Shown here piece by piece: positions 7,833-16,379 of a DNA stretch of 31,166 bases (position 1 is the stretch's first letter; each line of letters starts with the position of its first letter). A program made the translations under genes and the position numbers. Origin of the DNA: JACKOD01 sp041591635 (GTDB taxonomy: Bacteria; Pseudomonadota; Gammaproteobacteria; Pseudomonadales; Oleiphilaceae); the NCBI GenBank assembly GCA_041591635.1, contig JBFHRO010000009.1, forward strand, positions 1 to 31,166. Reading direction: 5' to 3'. The notes beneath the pieces were generated by a model. It made no database searches. It saw nothing but the letters and a program-made list of their open reading frames with translations, and had not been told where the DNA came from.

Positions 7833-9440
7833 ATGCACCGCTTCATCCACGACCTGACAGACCAGAGTGCTACACTCACACCCGACACCTCAGCGCTCAT
7901 TTTCAAGCATCACACGCTCACCTACCGCGCCCTGCAATCAGCCATTCGCCATACCGCCCAACTGCTGCAACAATCCGGTCTGCGTCGCAATGATCGGGTT
8001 GCGGTTTATTTACCCAAACAGTTCGAAACCCTGTTCGCTTTTTTTGGTACCAGCCTGGCCGGTGGCGTCTTTGTACCCATCAACCCCTTGCTTAAGCCAC
8101 ACCAGGTTCAATACATTCTCAAAGATTGCAATGTTCGCTTTTTGATCAGCAGCAACCAGCGCCTCACCCAATTGCAGGAGGTGCTGGCGGACTGCCCCGA
8201 TCTTGTCAGCGGTATCAGCGTCGATCCGCTGAAGTTCAGTGGCAAGGTAAGAATGATGCAGTGGGACTTGATGGCAGCAACCAGGCAGGATCCCCTTACT
8301 GATGACACGCCACTGCCTGTGCTGGACAGTAAACAACAGCATCGCACCGATACCGATATGGCTGCCATTTTCTATACCTCCGGCAGCACGGGCAACCCTA
8401 AAGGCGTTGTACTGAGCCACCGCAATCTGCTGGTTGGCGCCAGCAGCGTTGCCGAGTATCTCGAAAACAGGTCGCAGGATCGCATCCTCGCCTTGCTGCC
8501 GCTGAGCTTCGATTACGGCTTCAGCCAGCTCACAACGGCATTTAGCGTTGGCGCCACCTGCGTGCTCATGGATTACCTGTTGCCGCAGGATGTCATCAAG
8601 GCCATCGCGCAACATTCGATTACCGGTATTGCCGCCGTACCTCCCTTGTGGAGCCAGCTGGTAAAACTGGAATGGCCATCGGATGCAGCGATATCGGTGC
8701 GCTATTTCACCAATTCAGGTGGAGCCATGCCGCAAGCCACGCTGGCACGGTTACGACAGATATTTGTCAATGCCAGGCCGTACCTCATGTATGGTTTGAC
8801 CGAAGCCTTCCGATCCACCTACTTGCCCCCGTCCGAGGTAGACAGCCGCCCCGCTTCGATGGGTAAGGCCATACCCAACGCCGAAATACTGGTGGTGCGT
8901 GAGGATGGCTCGGAGTGCGCCCCTCACGAGCCTGGTGAGCTGGTCCACCGGGGGCCGCTGGTGAGCCTGGGCTATTGGAATGCACCCGAGAAAACCGCCC
9001 AACGTTTCAAGCCCGCCCCTGCCCGCCTGGCGTCGCTGCCGCTGACTGAACTCGCTGTCTGGTCGGGCGATACCGTGTACAAAGACGAAGACGGCTTTCT
9101 GTTTTTTGTCGGCCGCAAAGACGACATGATCAAAAGTTCTGGTTACCGCATCAGCCCAACCGAGGTTGAAGAGGCTGTCTATGGCAGCGGCCAGGTGACC
9201 GAGGCGGCCGCCATCGGGCTGCCGCATCCGGAGCTGGGTCAGGCCGTGGTCATTTTTGCCACCCGCAACCCGGTAACAAGCGAAGATGAAATCAGCCTTC
9301 TGAATATCTGCAAAAAACAGCTGCCCAATTACATGGTTCCACACAAGATAGTGTTTCTTGAATCCTTGCCACACAATCCAAACGGTAAAATCAACCGGCG
9401 GGAACTGCAAGAAACCTACTGGAGCCTTCTCGCACCCTGA
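7833..9440 (+). CDS. Acyl-CoA ligase (AMP-forming), exosortase A system-associated
   Basis: ANL-superfamily adenylating enzyme of 535 residues that activates a carboxylate with ATP and then forms a thioester. The ATP-binding P-loop motif YTSGSTGNPKG is at 181-191, the aromatic/acidic motif YGLTEAFRS is in the core, the hinge region GRKDDMIKSSGYRISPTEVE precedes the C-terminal lid, and the catalytic lysine is in NPNGKINRREL (about K519). The combination with the adjacent PLP decarboxylase is the signature pair of exosortase A loci, so I assign it to that subfamily by context and overall look. AAGGA about six bases before the ATG at 7833 supports the start. The true substrate is unknown. No carrier-protein gene lies beside it. 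The stop codon runs into a 15-bp tandem duplication. Confidence 0.88.
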   Translation: MHRFIHDLTDQSATLTPDTSALIFKHHTLTYRALQSAIRHTAQLLQQSGLRRNDRVAVYLPKQFETLFAFFGTSLAGGVFVPINPLLKPHQVQYILKDCNVRFLISSNQRLTQLQEVLADCPDLVSGISVDPLKFSGKVRMMQWDLMAATRQDPLTDDTPLPVLDSKQQHRTDTDMAAIFYTSGSTGNPKGVVLSHRNLLVGASSVAEYLENRSQDRILALLPLSFDYGFSQLTTAFSVGATCVLMDYLLPQDVIKAIAQHSITGIAAVPPLWSQLVKLEWPSDAAISVRYFTNSGGAMPQATLARLRQIFVNARPYLMYGLTEAFRSTYLPPSEVDSRPASMGKAIPNAEILVVREDGSECAPHEPGELVHRGPLVSLGYWNAPEKTAQRFKPAPARLASLPLTELAVWSGDTVYKDEDGFLFFVGRKDDMIKSSGYRISPTEVEEAVYGSGQVTEAAAIGLPHPELGQAVVIFATRNPVTSEDEISLLNICKKQLPNYMVPHKIVFLESLPHNPNGKINRRELQETYWSLLAP

Positions 9441-9468
9441 TACTGTTTTTCGAGATACTGTTTTTCGA
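9439..9468 (+). repeat. Perfect 15-bp tandem duplication at the ligase stop codon
   Basis: GATACTGTTTTTCGA at 9439-9453 is repeated exactly at 9454-9468. The first copy includes the last two bases of the ligase TGA stop. The repeat lies between the ligase and decarboxylase genes. Confidence 0.9.
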
Positions 9469-9508
9469 TGTTGAATCTGCCCCAAGTCGCCGGAGTGTGT
9501 CCCACACC

Positions 9509-10744
9509 ATGAACAACGCCAAACCCCAGCATGCGCCCACACCCTACTTCACTTGTCAGGGCAGCGACCTGCTTGCCGGCAATCAACCGATCAAAACCCT
9601 GGCAGAAATCGTCGGGCAGACGCCTTTTTATGTTTATGACCGCCAGGTGATTCGCGCAAAAATTGACGAGTTTCGCCGGCATATTCCCCCCAGGATTCGC
9701 CTTCACTATGCGATCAAGGCCAATCCGCATCAGGCCGTGGTGGACTGTATTGCCCGGCAGGTCGATGGCCTCGACATTGCCTCGCAAAAAGAGCTGCTGG
9801 TGGCGCTCAATAGCGGCATGGCTCCGGCTAATATCAGCTTTGCCGGCCCGGCCAAGTCCATGACCGACATTGGCGGGGCCATCGCGGCCGGGATAACCCT
9901 CAACATTGAATCAGAGACCGAACTCGAACGGGCGCGCGACTGGGCCTGTCGCCATGCCAGGGTGGCCAGGGTGGCCCTGCGGGTTAATCCCGACTTCGAA
10001 CTCAAATCCTCCGGTATGAAAATGGCCGGCGGCCCCAAGCCCTTTGGTATTGATGCCGAACGAATCCCTGCAATTATTCGTTGCATGAACGACGAACATC
10101 TTGACTTTCAGGGGCTGCACATTTTTTCCGGCATCCAGAACCTCAATGAATCCGCGCTCATGGAAGCACACGACAAAACCTTTGCCCTGGCCCGATGGCT
10201 TGCCCTGGAAGGCGGCAAGCCCATTCGCAAACTCAATATCGGTGGTGGCTTTGGCATTCCTTACTTTCCCGGCGAGAAGCGGCTTGATCTTGGTACTATT
10301 GGCGAGAATCTTGCCACCCTGTGCCAAACCCATGCCGACCTGTTTGCCGACACCGAGATCATTATCGAACTTGGGCGCTACCTGGTTGGCGAAGCCGGGC
10401 TCTACATCACGCGCATTACCGATATCAAGCAATCGCGCGAACAACTTTACTGGATGGTTGATGGCGGCCTGCACCACCATCTTGCCAACTCGGGCAACTT
10501 TGGCCAGGTCATTCGCCGGAACTACCCCGTTTGCGTTGCCAACCGAATGGATGAACTCGCCCTGCAGCCAGTGACCATTGTTGGCCCACTATGCACCCCG
10601 CTCGACGTTGTGGCCGACAAATTCAATCTTCCACATGGCGAAATCGGTGATTTCATTGCCATTTACCAGTCCGGAGCCTATGGTGCCACCGCCAGCCCCC
10701 GTGGTTTTCTGAGTCAGCCCGACCTGGTCGAAATACTGGTCTAG
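9509..10744 (+). CDS. PLP-dependent decarboxylase, exosortase A system-associated
   Basis: Fold-type III PLP decarboxylase related to diaminopimelate/ornithine decarboxylases, 411 residues from the ATG at 9509. The PLP lysine is K70 in LHYAIKANPH. The glycine-rich phosphate-binding stretch LNIGGGFGIPY and the C-terminal GPLCTPLDVV / YQSGAYGAT motifs (second active-site face) are present. It lies 68 bases behind the acyl-CoA ligase, an order typical of exosortase A gene sets, where the pair is thought to make or modify a small precursor; the actual substrate is not established. An in-frame GTG at 9497 is possible, but CGGAG touches it and is 13 bases from the ATG, so neither spacing is ideal. 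It is probably co-transcribed with the ligase. Confidence 0.88.
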   Translation: MNNAKPQHAPTPYFTCQGSDLLAGNQPIKTLAEIVGQTPFYVYDRQVIRAKIDEFRRHIPPRIRLHYAIKANPHQAVVDCIARQVDGLDIASQKELLVALNSGMAPANISFAGPAKSMTDIGGAIAAGITLNIESETELERARDWACRHARVARVALRVNPDFELKSSGMKMAGGPKPFGIDAERIPAIIRCMNDEHLDFQGLHIFSGIQNLNESALMEAHDKTFALARWLALEGGKPIRKLNIGGGFGIPYFPGEKRLDLGTIGENLATLCQTHADLFADTEIIIELGRYLVGEAGLYITRITDIKQSREQLYWMVDGGLHHHLANSGNFGQVIRRNYPVCVANRMDELALQPVTIVGPLCTPLDVVADKFNLPHGEIGDFIAIYQSGAYGATASPRGFLSQPDLVEILV

Positions 10745-10796
10745 TCAAGGCTCACGCATACACTCATGACATGACTAATGATATAGTTCGTCTGTT

Positions 10797-10825
10797 GCAG
10801 CACTGGCGCCAGTGCTGCAGCAACA
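10797..10825. promoter_or_regulatory. 22-bp palindrome containing a -24/-12 (sigma-54)-like element upstream of prsT
   Basis: The perfect palindrome at 10797-10818 is centred on GGCGCC, with outer arms TGTT (10793-10796) and AACA (10822-10825) extending it. Within it, TGGCGCC (10804-10810) and CTGCA (10815-10819) place the GG and GC dinucleotides 12 bases apart, as in RpoN promoters (TGGCAC-N5-TTGC). The upstream region of prsT would then have a 5' leader of about 70 bases. Alternatively it is only an operator or a hairpin at the end of the decarboxylase transcript; no T tract follows. Confidence 0.45.
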
Positions 10826-10900
10826 TTCCTCCTTCCGGAATCCACACACACGTACCGATCGGCAAAAACAACAAAAACCGCAAAACTAACGGAGTCTTTC

Positions 10901-13693
10901 ATGGCAAGGAATCATCGCGCAGCTTCGGCAACCCATCGAAAAACCACACCCAAACTACTTTCGATGATGCTTGCCACCGCCCTTGCTGCCGGATGCGGCA
11001 CTTCCAAAACCGATCAGGAATATCTGCAATCGGCCAATGACTTTGCGAAAAAAGGCGATTACCAATCGGCATCGATAGAGATAAAGAACGCCTTGCAACA
11101 AAACCCCCAAAACGCCCAGGCCCGATTACTTCTGGCGCAACTCTACCTGCGAACACAGCAAGGAGCCGCAGCTGAAAAGGAACTGGAAAAAGCCATCAGC
11201 TATGGTGCTGATAAAACCTTGCTGGTTGATGATCTGGCAACGGCTTTGTATTACCAGTTCAAATTTGAAAACCTCCTTGAACAAACACTGCAAATAGAAG
11301 GCTTAACAACGGCGCAGAAATCCCACCTGTTCTTGTTGCGCGGCTTATCACAACTTGCATTGCGTAAATCAGACGATGCGATAGTCGAATTCAGAATGGC
11401 TGAAGCAGAAGCCCCTGACGAGCCTGTCACCCAGGTGAGCCTCGCCTACCTGGAGGTCGCCGATGAAAAACTGGACGAGGCGCTGGAGCGTCTGAACAGG
11501 CTCATCGAAAAGCACGATGACATTGCCGAAGCCTTCATTTTGCGGGCCCGCATTCTTACCGACAAAAATGAACTGGAGCAGGCGATCAAAGACACCACCC
11601 GCGCCGTTGCTCTGGAACCCAACCGCTTTGAAATCTACATTTACCTGAGCAAGCTGCACCTGAGCGCAAACCAGTACGAAGAGGCCGAAAAAAACATCGA
11701 TGTGGTACTGCAACGCGCACCTTCGCATTTCAGCAGCAACCTGCTCAAGGCGGGCATTCGTCTGCAGTTGAAAGACTATGCCGGAGCCCTCAAGAGCGCT
11801 GAAACCGCCCTGGGTCGGGCAGAAACGGACAAACGCGCCAAGCTCATGGTAGGAATGAGCCACTTCTATCTCGAGAATTTCGAATCCGCACGCAAGCAGT
11901 TGCTGTCGGTGGTCGATGGACTTCCGCCCGACCATGTGGCGCATCGAATGCTGGCTTACTGTAACTTCCGGCTTGGCTACAGTGCCGACGCCCTCAAGTC
12001 GTTCAGTGAAACCGGTGAAATATCCAGCAAGGATATCGCCCTGATGAACGAATTTGGCTCAAAGCTGGCCCAGCAAGGGAATCTGGCCGAAGCGCAAGCC
12101 TGGTTTGAAAAAGCCAATCAAGCTAACCCGGACGATGTTTCTGTTCAAACCCGGCTTGGAATCATCAAGCTGATGCAAAATGAAGAAAGCGGCGTCGATG
12201 AACTCGAATCACTGCTGAAGAAGCAGGATAACGCGCCCGCCGCCCGCATGGCATTGATCGAATACAAGCTCAACAAAGGCGAAAACGCCGAAGCCAAACG
12301 CCTTGCGCAGGAAGTGATCGACAAAAATCCGGCCGCTCCCGATGGCTATGTGCTGCAAGGAATGGTACACAACGCACTCAAGGATTTTGATGCCGCGATT
12401 GGCTATTTCACCAGTGCGATCAAAAAAGATGAAGGCAATATTCCAGCCCATATGAATCTGGTCAAATCCTATGTTGCCAAACAGGATGCTGGCCGGGCCT
12501 CAACTCAGCTTGAAAAGGTACTTGCGCTTAATCCCGTGCATGAAACGGCGCTGATTCAGTACTTTGCCATTTCTCGATCACAAGGCAATCCTGATCCGGC
12601 GTACAAACTCATCAAGGAGGCGGTAACCCGTCACCCTGAACAACAAAGCCTCAAAATCATTCAGGGGGGGGCTCTGCTGGAATTGGGCAAGGCTGAAGAA
12701 GCGGTTGCCATATTGGTCAGCGTGCCGAAAAACGATCGCGCCTACGCCGCCGCCCAGCAATTAATCGGCAGGATCGAAGCCGGCAACGGACGCTTCGAAC
12801 AAGCACTGGCCCATTACAACAATTGGCGTGGCACCACCCCGCTGAATCCGGTGGCACACCAGTCTGTCATCAGCATTCTGGTACGCATGGGGGATCTCAA
12901 AGGTGCGCTGGACGAGAATCAAAAAGCGCTAAAGCTGATTCCCAAAGATGCAACGCTGCTGGCTTCAGAGGTGCGACTCCTGTTCATGAACAATATGGCT
13001 GAACAGGGCAAAAAACGCATTACCAGGCTGCGAAGTGACGGTATGGACATCCCCGAGTTCGAATTATTCCAGGCAGAACACGCCATTTTGACCAAAGATG
13101 TCGCGGCAACAGAAAAGCACTTGCTGGCCTACCATACCCAGGTCAACACCACAAAGTCCCTGCTTACGCTGGCCAGCGCACTCTACAAGACAGACCAGGC
13201 GCCCAAGGCCGACAAGCATATTGCAGACTGGCTGGAGAAATACCCGGAAGACCAGGCCGTGCACCTGTATCGCGCCAACAGAAACATCAGCACCGACCAC
13301 AGTGCCGCCATTACCCAATATCGGCAAATCCTCCAAAAATCACCCAAAAACATTGTGGCATTGAACAACCTCGCCTGGCTGCTTGGCGAAAGCGGCCAGC
13401 TGGAAGAAGCGGTACAAATCGCCGAAAAAGCTCACCTGTTAATGCCAAACTCCGCAGCCATACAAGATACTTACGGTTATATACTCTTTCAAAGCGGGCA
13501 ACACGAGTTGGCAGCGAAACACCTGAAGGAGGCGCACGAAGGTGCACTCAATGATGCCTCCATCGCCTATCACTATGCTCTGGCCCTGAGCCAGCTAAAG
13601 CGGAACAAAGAGGCCCGGGAAGTCCTGCAAAAAATTATCAGTCGCAGCTTTCCGGAACAGGAGCAGGCCAAAAAGCTCATCAACCGGCTTTAG
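10901..13693 (+). CDS. prsT: PEP-CTERM system TPR-repeat lipoprotein PrsT
   Basis: Large tetratricopeptide-repeat lipoprotein, 930 residues, matching in length and layout the PrsT family of PEP-CTERM/exosortase A gene sets. A basic N-region is followed by a hydrophobic stretch and the lipobox LAAGC, with C32 as the lipidated residue. The mature part starts with the typical SANDFAKKGDYQSA... first repeat. TPR helix pairs (A-x-L...Y...A...L patterns) then cover almost the whole protein, e.g. NALQQNPQNAQARLLLAQLY and LNNLAWLLGESGQLEEAVQI near the end. It probably scaffolds protein or polysaccharide export at the inner face of the outer membrane. GGAG six bases before the ATG supports the start. 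It is convergent with murB. A G8 run lies at 12664-12671. Confidence 0.92.
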   Translation: MARNHRAASATHRKTTPKLLSMMLATALAAGCGTSKTDQEYLQSANDFAKKGDYQSASIEIKNALQQNPQNAQARLLLAQLYLRTQQGAAAEKELEKAISYGADKTLLVDDLATALYYQFKFENLLEQTLQIEGLTTAQKSHLFLLRGLSQLALRKSDDAIVEFRMAEAEAPDEPVTQVSLAYLEVADEKLDEALERLNRLIEKHDDIAEAFILRARILTDKNELEQAIKDTTRAVALEPNRFEIYIYLSKLHLSANQYEEAEKNIDVVLQRAPSHFSSNLLKAGIRLQLKDYAGALKSAETALGRAETDKRAKLMVGMSHFYLENFESARKQLLSVVDGLPPDHVAHRMLAYCNFRLGYSADALKSFSETGEISSKDIALMNEFGSKLAQQGNLAEAQAWFEKANQANPDDVSVQTRLGIIKLMQNEESGVDELESLLKKQDNAPAARMALIEYKLNKGENAEAKRLAQEVIDKNPAAPDGYVLQGMVHNALKDFDAAIGYFTSAIKKDEGNIPAHMNLVKSYVAKQDAGRASTQLEKVLALNPVHETALIQYFAISRSQGNPDPAYKLIKEAVTRHPEQQSLKIIQGGALLELGKAEEAVAILVSVPKNDRAYAAAQQLIGRIEAGNGRFEQALAHYNNWRGTTPLNPVAHQSVISILVRMGDLKGALDENQKALKLIPKDATLLASEVRLLFMNNMAEQGKKRITRLRSDGMDIPEFELFQAEHAILTKDVAATEKHLLAYHTQVNTTKSLLTLASALYKTDQAPKADKHIADWLEKYPEDQAVHLYRANRNISTDHSAAITQYRQILQKSPKNIVALNNLAWLLGESGQLEEAVQIAEKAHLLMPNSAAIQDTYGYILFQSGQHELAAKHLKEAHEGALNDASIAYHYALALSQLKRNKEAREVLQKIISRSFPEQEQAKKLINRL
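12664..12671 (+). repeat. G8 homopolymer inside prsT
   Basis: Eight consecutive G bases within codons for QGGA in the middle of the TPR array. It is the second longest G tract seen in the window. Confidence 0.75.
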
Positions 13694-13716
13694 GCCACCC
13701 TCGTTGATTAAAGCTT

Positions 13717-13744
13717 CGTTGTGCTTCCAGCCAAAGGCGCAACG
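13717..13744. terminator. Weak hairpin between convergent prsT and murB
   Basis: CGTTGTGC (13717-13724) pairs with GCGCAACG (13737-13744), including one G-U pair, around a 12-base loop. No T run follows on either strand. It may help to end one or both transcripts. Confidence 0.25.
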
Positions 13745-13764
13745 GAGCTGTCGCAACACACCAG

Positions 13765-14784
13765 TTACAAGACAACGGGTTCGCGCTCCAGCGTTACCCC
13801 AAAGCGGGCAAATACACTCTCTTCAATCTGTTGCGCCAGTGCCAGCACCTCTGCACGGGTGGCACCGCCGTAATTCACCAGTACCAATGCCTGGTTAGCG
13901 TGTACTCCCACCGCGCCATGACGAATGCCCTTCCACCCGGCACGTTCAATGAGCCAGGCCGCCGCCAGTTTCACTTGCTGAGCCGTCACGGGATAATAGA
14001 CAAGCGCCGGATAGTGTTGTTGAAGCACGTTCAACTGCGCCAGAGAAATAACCGGGTTCTTGAAAAAGCTGCCCGCATTGGCTAACCGTGCCGGATCAGG
14101 AAGCTTGCTGGTGCGCGCCGCAACCACCGCCTCAAAAACGCTTTTTATATCAGGCGCGCAGCCGCCAAGGCGCTGGGAAATGTCGCCGTAGCCGATCTTG
14201 AACACATGATTGCCGGCGGTTAACCTCAAACAAATATCCAGAATGATGAATTCCCCCGGACACTGTTTAAAAATACTTTCGCGATACCCCAGACGACAGG
14301 CATCAGCGTCAAGCTCACGCGCTATGGCGTGTTTGACATCATAAACCGTCACCGACTCGAGTACATCCGCAAGCTCAACACCATAGGCTCCAATGTTTTG
14401 AACAGGGGCCGCACCGGCGGTACCCGGAATCAGCGCCAGGTTTTCAACCCCGCCAAAACCTTGTTCGACACACCAGCAAACAAAGCCGTGCCAGTCGCTG
14501 CCAGCACCAAGTCGCACCCGAATACGGTTTTCATCGGCACGGACCCAAGTCAAGGTACGGCGCTGCATTCTCAATACACAAGCATCCAGTCGAGGCGGCA
14601 AGAGCAGGTTACTGCCACCGCCCAACACCACCCAGGGCTTGCCCTGCTCGCGACAAAACGCTAATGCCACACGAAGATCCGCCTCGTTTTCAATCTCGAA
14701 AAGGTAACTGGCAACGCAGGGCAAGGCCATAGTATTGGCAGAAGACAGATCTACTTGCGTGAGTGAGTTCACCGTGAGTTGCAC
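13765..14784 (-). CDS. murB: UDP-N-acetylenolpyruvoylglucosamine reductase MurB
   Basis: Cytoplasmic FAD enzyme that reduces UDP-GlcNAc-enolpyruvate to UDP-MurNAc with NADPH in peptidoglycan synthesis. About 339 residues, the length of the E. coli-type (type I) enzyme. Visible motifs are the FAD-binding VVLGGGSNLLLP, the GTAGAAPVQNIGAYGVE loop, GYRESIFK, the proton-donor serine in NAGSFFKNPV, and the C-terminal glutamate in REPVVL. The start is uncertain: the open frame has TTG at 14787, GTG at 14784 and GTG at 14772, no ATG near the expected N-terminus, and no clear Shine-Dalgarno. I give the GTG at 14784. It follows the phosphatase gene by about 50 bases and is the last gene of the minus-strand run. 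Confidence 0.93.
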   Translation of the reverse strand: MQLTVNSLTQVDLSSANTMALPCVASYLFEIENEADLRVALAFCREQGKPWVVLGGGSNLLLPPRLDACVLRMQRRTLTWVRADENRIRVRLGAGSDWHGFVCWCVEQGFGGVENLALIPGTAGAAPVQNIGAYGVELADVLESVTVYDVKHAIARELDADACRLGYRESIFKQCPGEFIILDICLRLTAGNHVFKIGYGDISQRLGGCAPDIKSVFEAVVAARTSKLPDPARLANAGSFFKNPVISLAQLNVLQQHYPALVYYPVTAQQVKLAAAWLIERAGWKGIRHGAVGVHANQALVLVNYGGATRAEVLALAQQIEESVFARFGVTLEREPVVL

Positions 14785-14833
14785 CAAAAGCCGATGGAAC
14801 GAGCCGGAGACTAGTTAGCCTGACGAACAGCCA

Positions 14834-15352
14834 TCACAGGCCGGTCGCAGGCCAAGGCACGTCTTTGGCACCGTTGGGTTTCAATGATTGGGTCTGCACA
14901 TGCTGCAACAAGCCCCGACTGGCATCTTCTATCAAGTCCAGTACCAGTTCAAAGCCTTTGCTGCCGGCATAATAGGGATCAGGAACTTCAGCAAACTGGC
15001 CGCTTCGGGCGAAACTCATGAACAAAGCGATTTTGTCTTGCAGTTCCAGCGGACACATCGCCAAAAGGTCGTCAAGATTGGAGCGATCCATCGCCAGAAC
15101 CAAATCAAACTGCATAAAGTCCCTGGGGTGCACCTGCCGTGCCTTCAGGTGACCAAGTCGGTATCCCCTGGCATCACCGGCCTTTTGTGCCCGACTGTCA
15201 GGCGCCTTGCCCACATGCCAGGCACCCGTACCCGCCGAATCCAGCTCAACCTTGTCCGTCAACCCGGCTTCGTCGATAAAACGCTGGAATACAGCTTCTG
15301 CCGTTGGCGAACGGCAGATATTCCCCAGGCATACGAAAAGAATCCTCACCAT
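14834..15352 (-). CDS. Low molecular weight protein-tyrosine phosphatase
   Basis: Small cytoplasmic phosphatase of 172 residues. The N-terminal loop VCLGNICRSPTAEA carries the CX5R signature with nucleophile C8 and R14, and the general acid is in the DPYYAG motif (VPDPYY). GAGGAG about eight bases upstream of the ATG at 15352 decides the start over an earlier in-frame start at 15376. Members of this family often act with tyrosine kinases in capsule and exopolysaccharide control, but in this conserved kdsB-murB position the physiological target is not known. It lies 27 bases after kdsB and is very likely co-transcribed. Confidence 0.92.
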   Translation of the reverse strand: MVRILFVCLGNICRSPTAEAVFQRFIDEAGLTDKVELDSAGTGAWHVGKAPDSRAQKAGDARGYRLGHLKARQVHPRDFMQFDLVLAMDRSNLDDLLAMCPLELQDKIALFMSFARSGQFAEVPDPYYAGSKGFELVLDLIEDASRGLLQHVQTQSLKPNGAKDVPWPATGL

Positions 15353-15379
15353 CCGCCACTCCTCACCGTCCACCACTTC

Positions 15380-16153
15380 TCAACATTGACCCGCCCAGCA
15401 TGCCCGTACCCGCTGCAAGTCGGCTTCGGTATCGACCCCCGCTGGCGGAGCCACACTGGCCAGGGCCACATGAATCCGGTGGCCGTGATAAAGTGCCCGC
15501 AACTGCTCCAGGCATTCGAGGCTTTCCCAAGGGCTGGGTTGCCACTGCACATACTGCCGCAAAAAGCTCACTCGATAACCGTAAATACCAATGTGCCGGT
15601 AATAACTTGCATCGTCGGGCAAGGTTTGTACGGGTGCTGTCTGGGCAGCGAAGCAGTCTCGTGCCCAGGGTATCGGGGCCCGGCTGAAGTACCCCGCCAG
15701 CCCCGCCTCATCAAACACGACCTTGACGACATTGGGATTAAACAACTGCTCTGGCGTATCGATTCTCTCGCACAGGGTTGAAATGCTCGCTTGTACCGAG
15801 TGCGCCAGATTATCGGCAACCTGATCAATCAGCACGGGGGGGATCAGGGGTTCATCTCCTTGAACGTTAACCACTATGTCCGTCTCGGCAAAGCCCAGTG
15901 TATCAACCACTTCGGCGAGCCGATCGGTTCCCGAGGGATGGGTCGCCCGGGTCAAAACCACTTCCGCGCCAAAAGCCCGACAAGCGGTTTCAATGCGGGC
16001 ATCATCCGTGGCAACAATCACCCGATCAGCACCGGATCGACGGGCCTGCTCGTACACGTGCTGGATCATGGGTTTACCGGCGATATCCAGCAAGGGTTTA
16101 CCGGGCAGTCGCGTGGATGCGTAGCGGGCAGGAATAATTACTGAAAATGACAT
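15380..16153 (-). CDS. kdsB: 3-deoxy-manno-octulosonate cytidylyltransferase KdsB
   Basis: Activates Kdo with CTP to CMP-Kdo, the donor for the inner core of lipopolysaccharide. 257 residues. The nucleotide-binding opening VIIPARYASTRLPGKPL, the VIVATDD strand, TRATHPSGTDRLAEV, and the VNVQGDEPLI metal/nucleotide motif are all present. The ATG at 16153 has GAGGTG about eight bases upstream, so the in-frame GTG at 16162 is unlikely. It sits between the Trm112-like gene and the phosphatase gene in one tightly packed run with lpxK and msbA, all serving lipopolysaccharide assembly. Confidence 0.95.
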   Translation of the reverse strand: MSFSVIIPARYASTRLPGKPLLDIAGKPMIQHVYEQARRSGADRVIVATDDARIETACRAFGAEVVLTRATHPSGTDRLAEVVDTLGFAETDIVVNVQGDEPLIPPVLIDQVADNLAHSVQASISTLCERIDTPEQLFNPNVVKVVFDEAGLAGYFSRAPIPWARDCFAAQTAPVQTLPDDASYYRHIGIYGYRVSFLRQYVQWQPSPWESLECLEQLRALYHGHRIHVALASVAPPAGVDTEADLQRVRACWAGQC

Positions 16154-16175
16154 GATAACCACCTCAAAGTCGCGG

Positions 16176-16364
16176 CTAGCCTTTGTTCAAGCGTTCATCC
16201 ACTGTGAGCGTACGCCCTTCCTGCTCCAGCATAACGGGAATGCCATCGCGCACGGGAAAGGCTATTCCGTCGGCCCGACAAATCATTTCCTGTTTTTGTG
16301 CGCTGTAGGTTACCTCCCCTTTACATATTGGGCAGGCCAATACGGACAGCAGTTTCTTATCCAT
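16176..16364 (-). CDS. Trm112 family protein (YcaR/UPF0434-like)
   Basis: 62-residue protein matching the YcaR-like small zinc-ribbon-type family. It begins MDKKLLSVLACPICKG, with the CPIC pair, and contains the conserved ADGIAFPVRDGIPVML block. Such proteins are found between lpxK and kdsB in many gammaproteobacteria. In other organisms Trm112 proteins partner with methyltransferases; whether that holds for this bacterial form is not shown. Only the N-terminal CxxC pair is visible, as is usual for this bacterial form; a second pair is missing (one further Cys, in MICRADG). Confidence 0.9.
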   Translation of the reverse strand: MDKKLLSVLACPICKGEVTYSAQKQEMICRADGIAFPVRDGIPVMLEQEGRTLTVDERLNKG

Positions 16365-16379
16365 GCTTTTCTCCAGAAC

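Noticed and set aside
14888..15781. Plus-strand open frame of 297 codons over the phosphatase and kdsB genes
   Set aside because: It is the complement of two well-identified genes and shows no family motifs or ribosome binding site.
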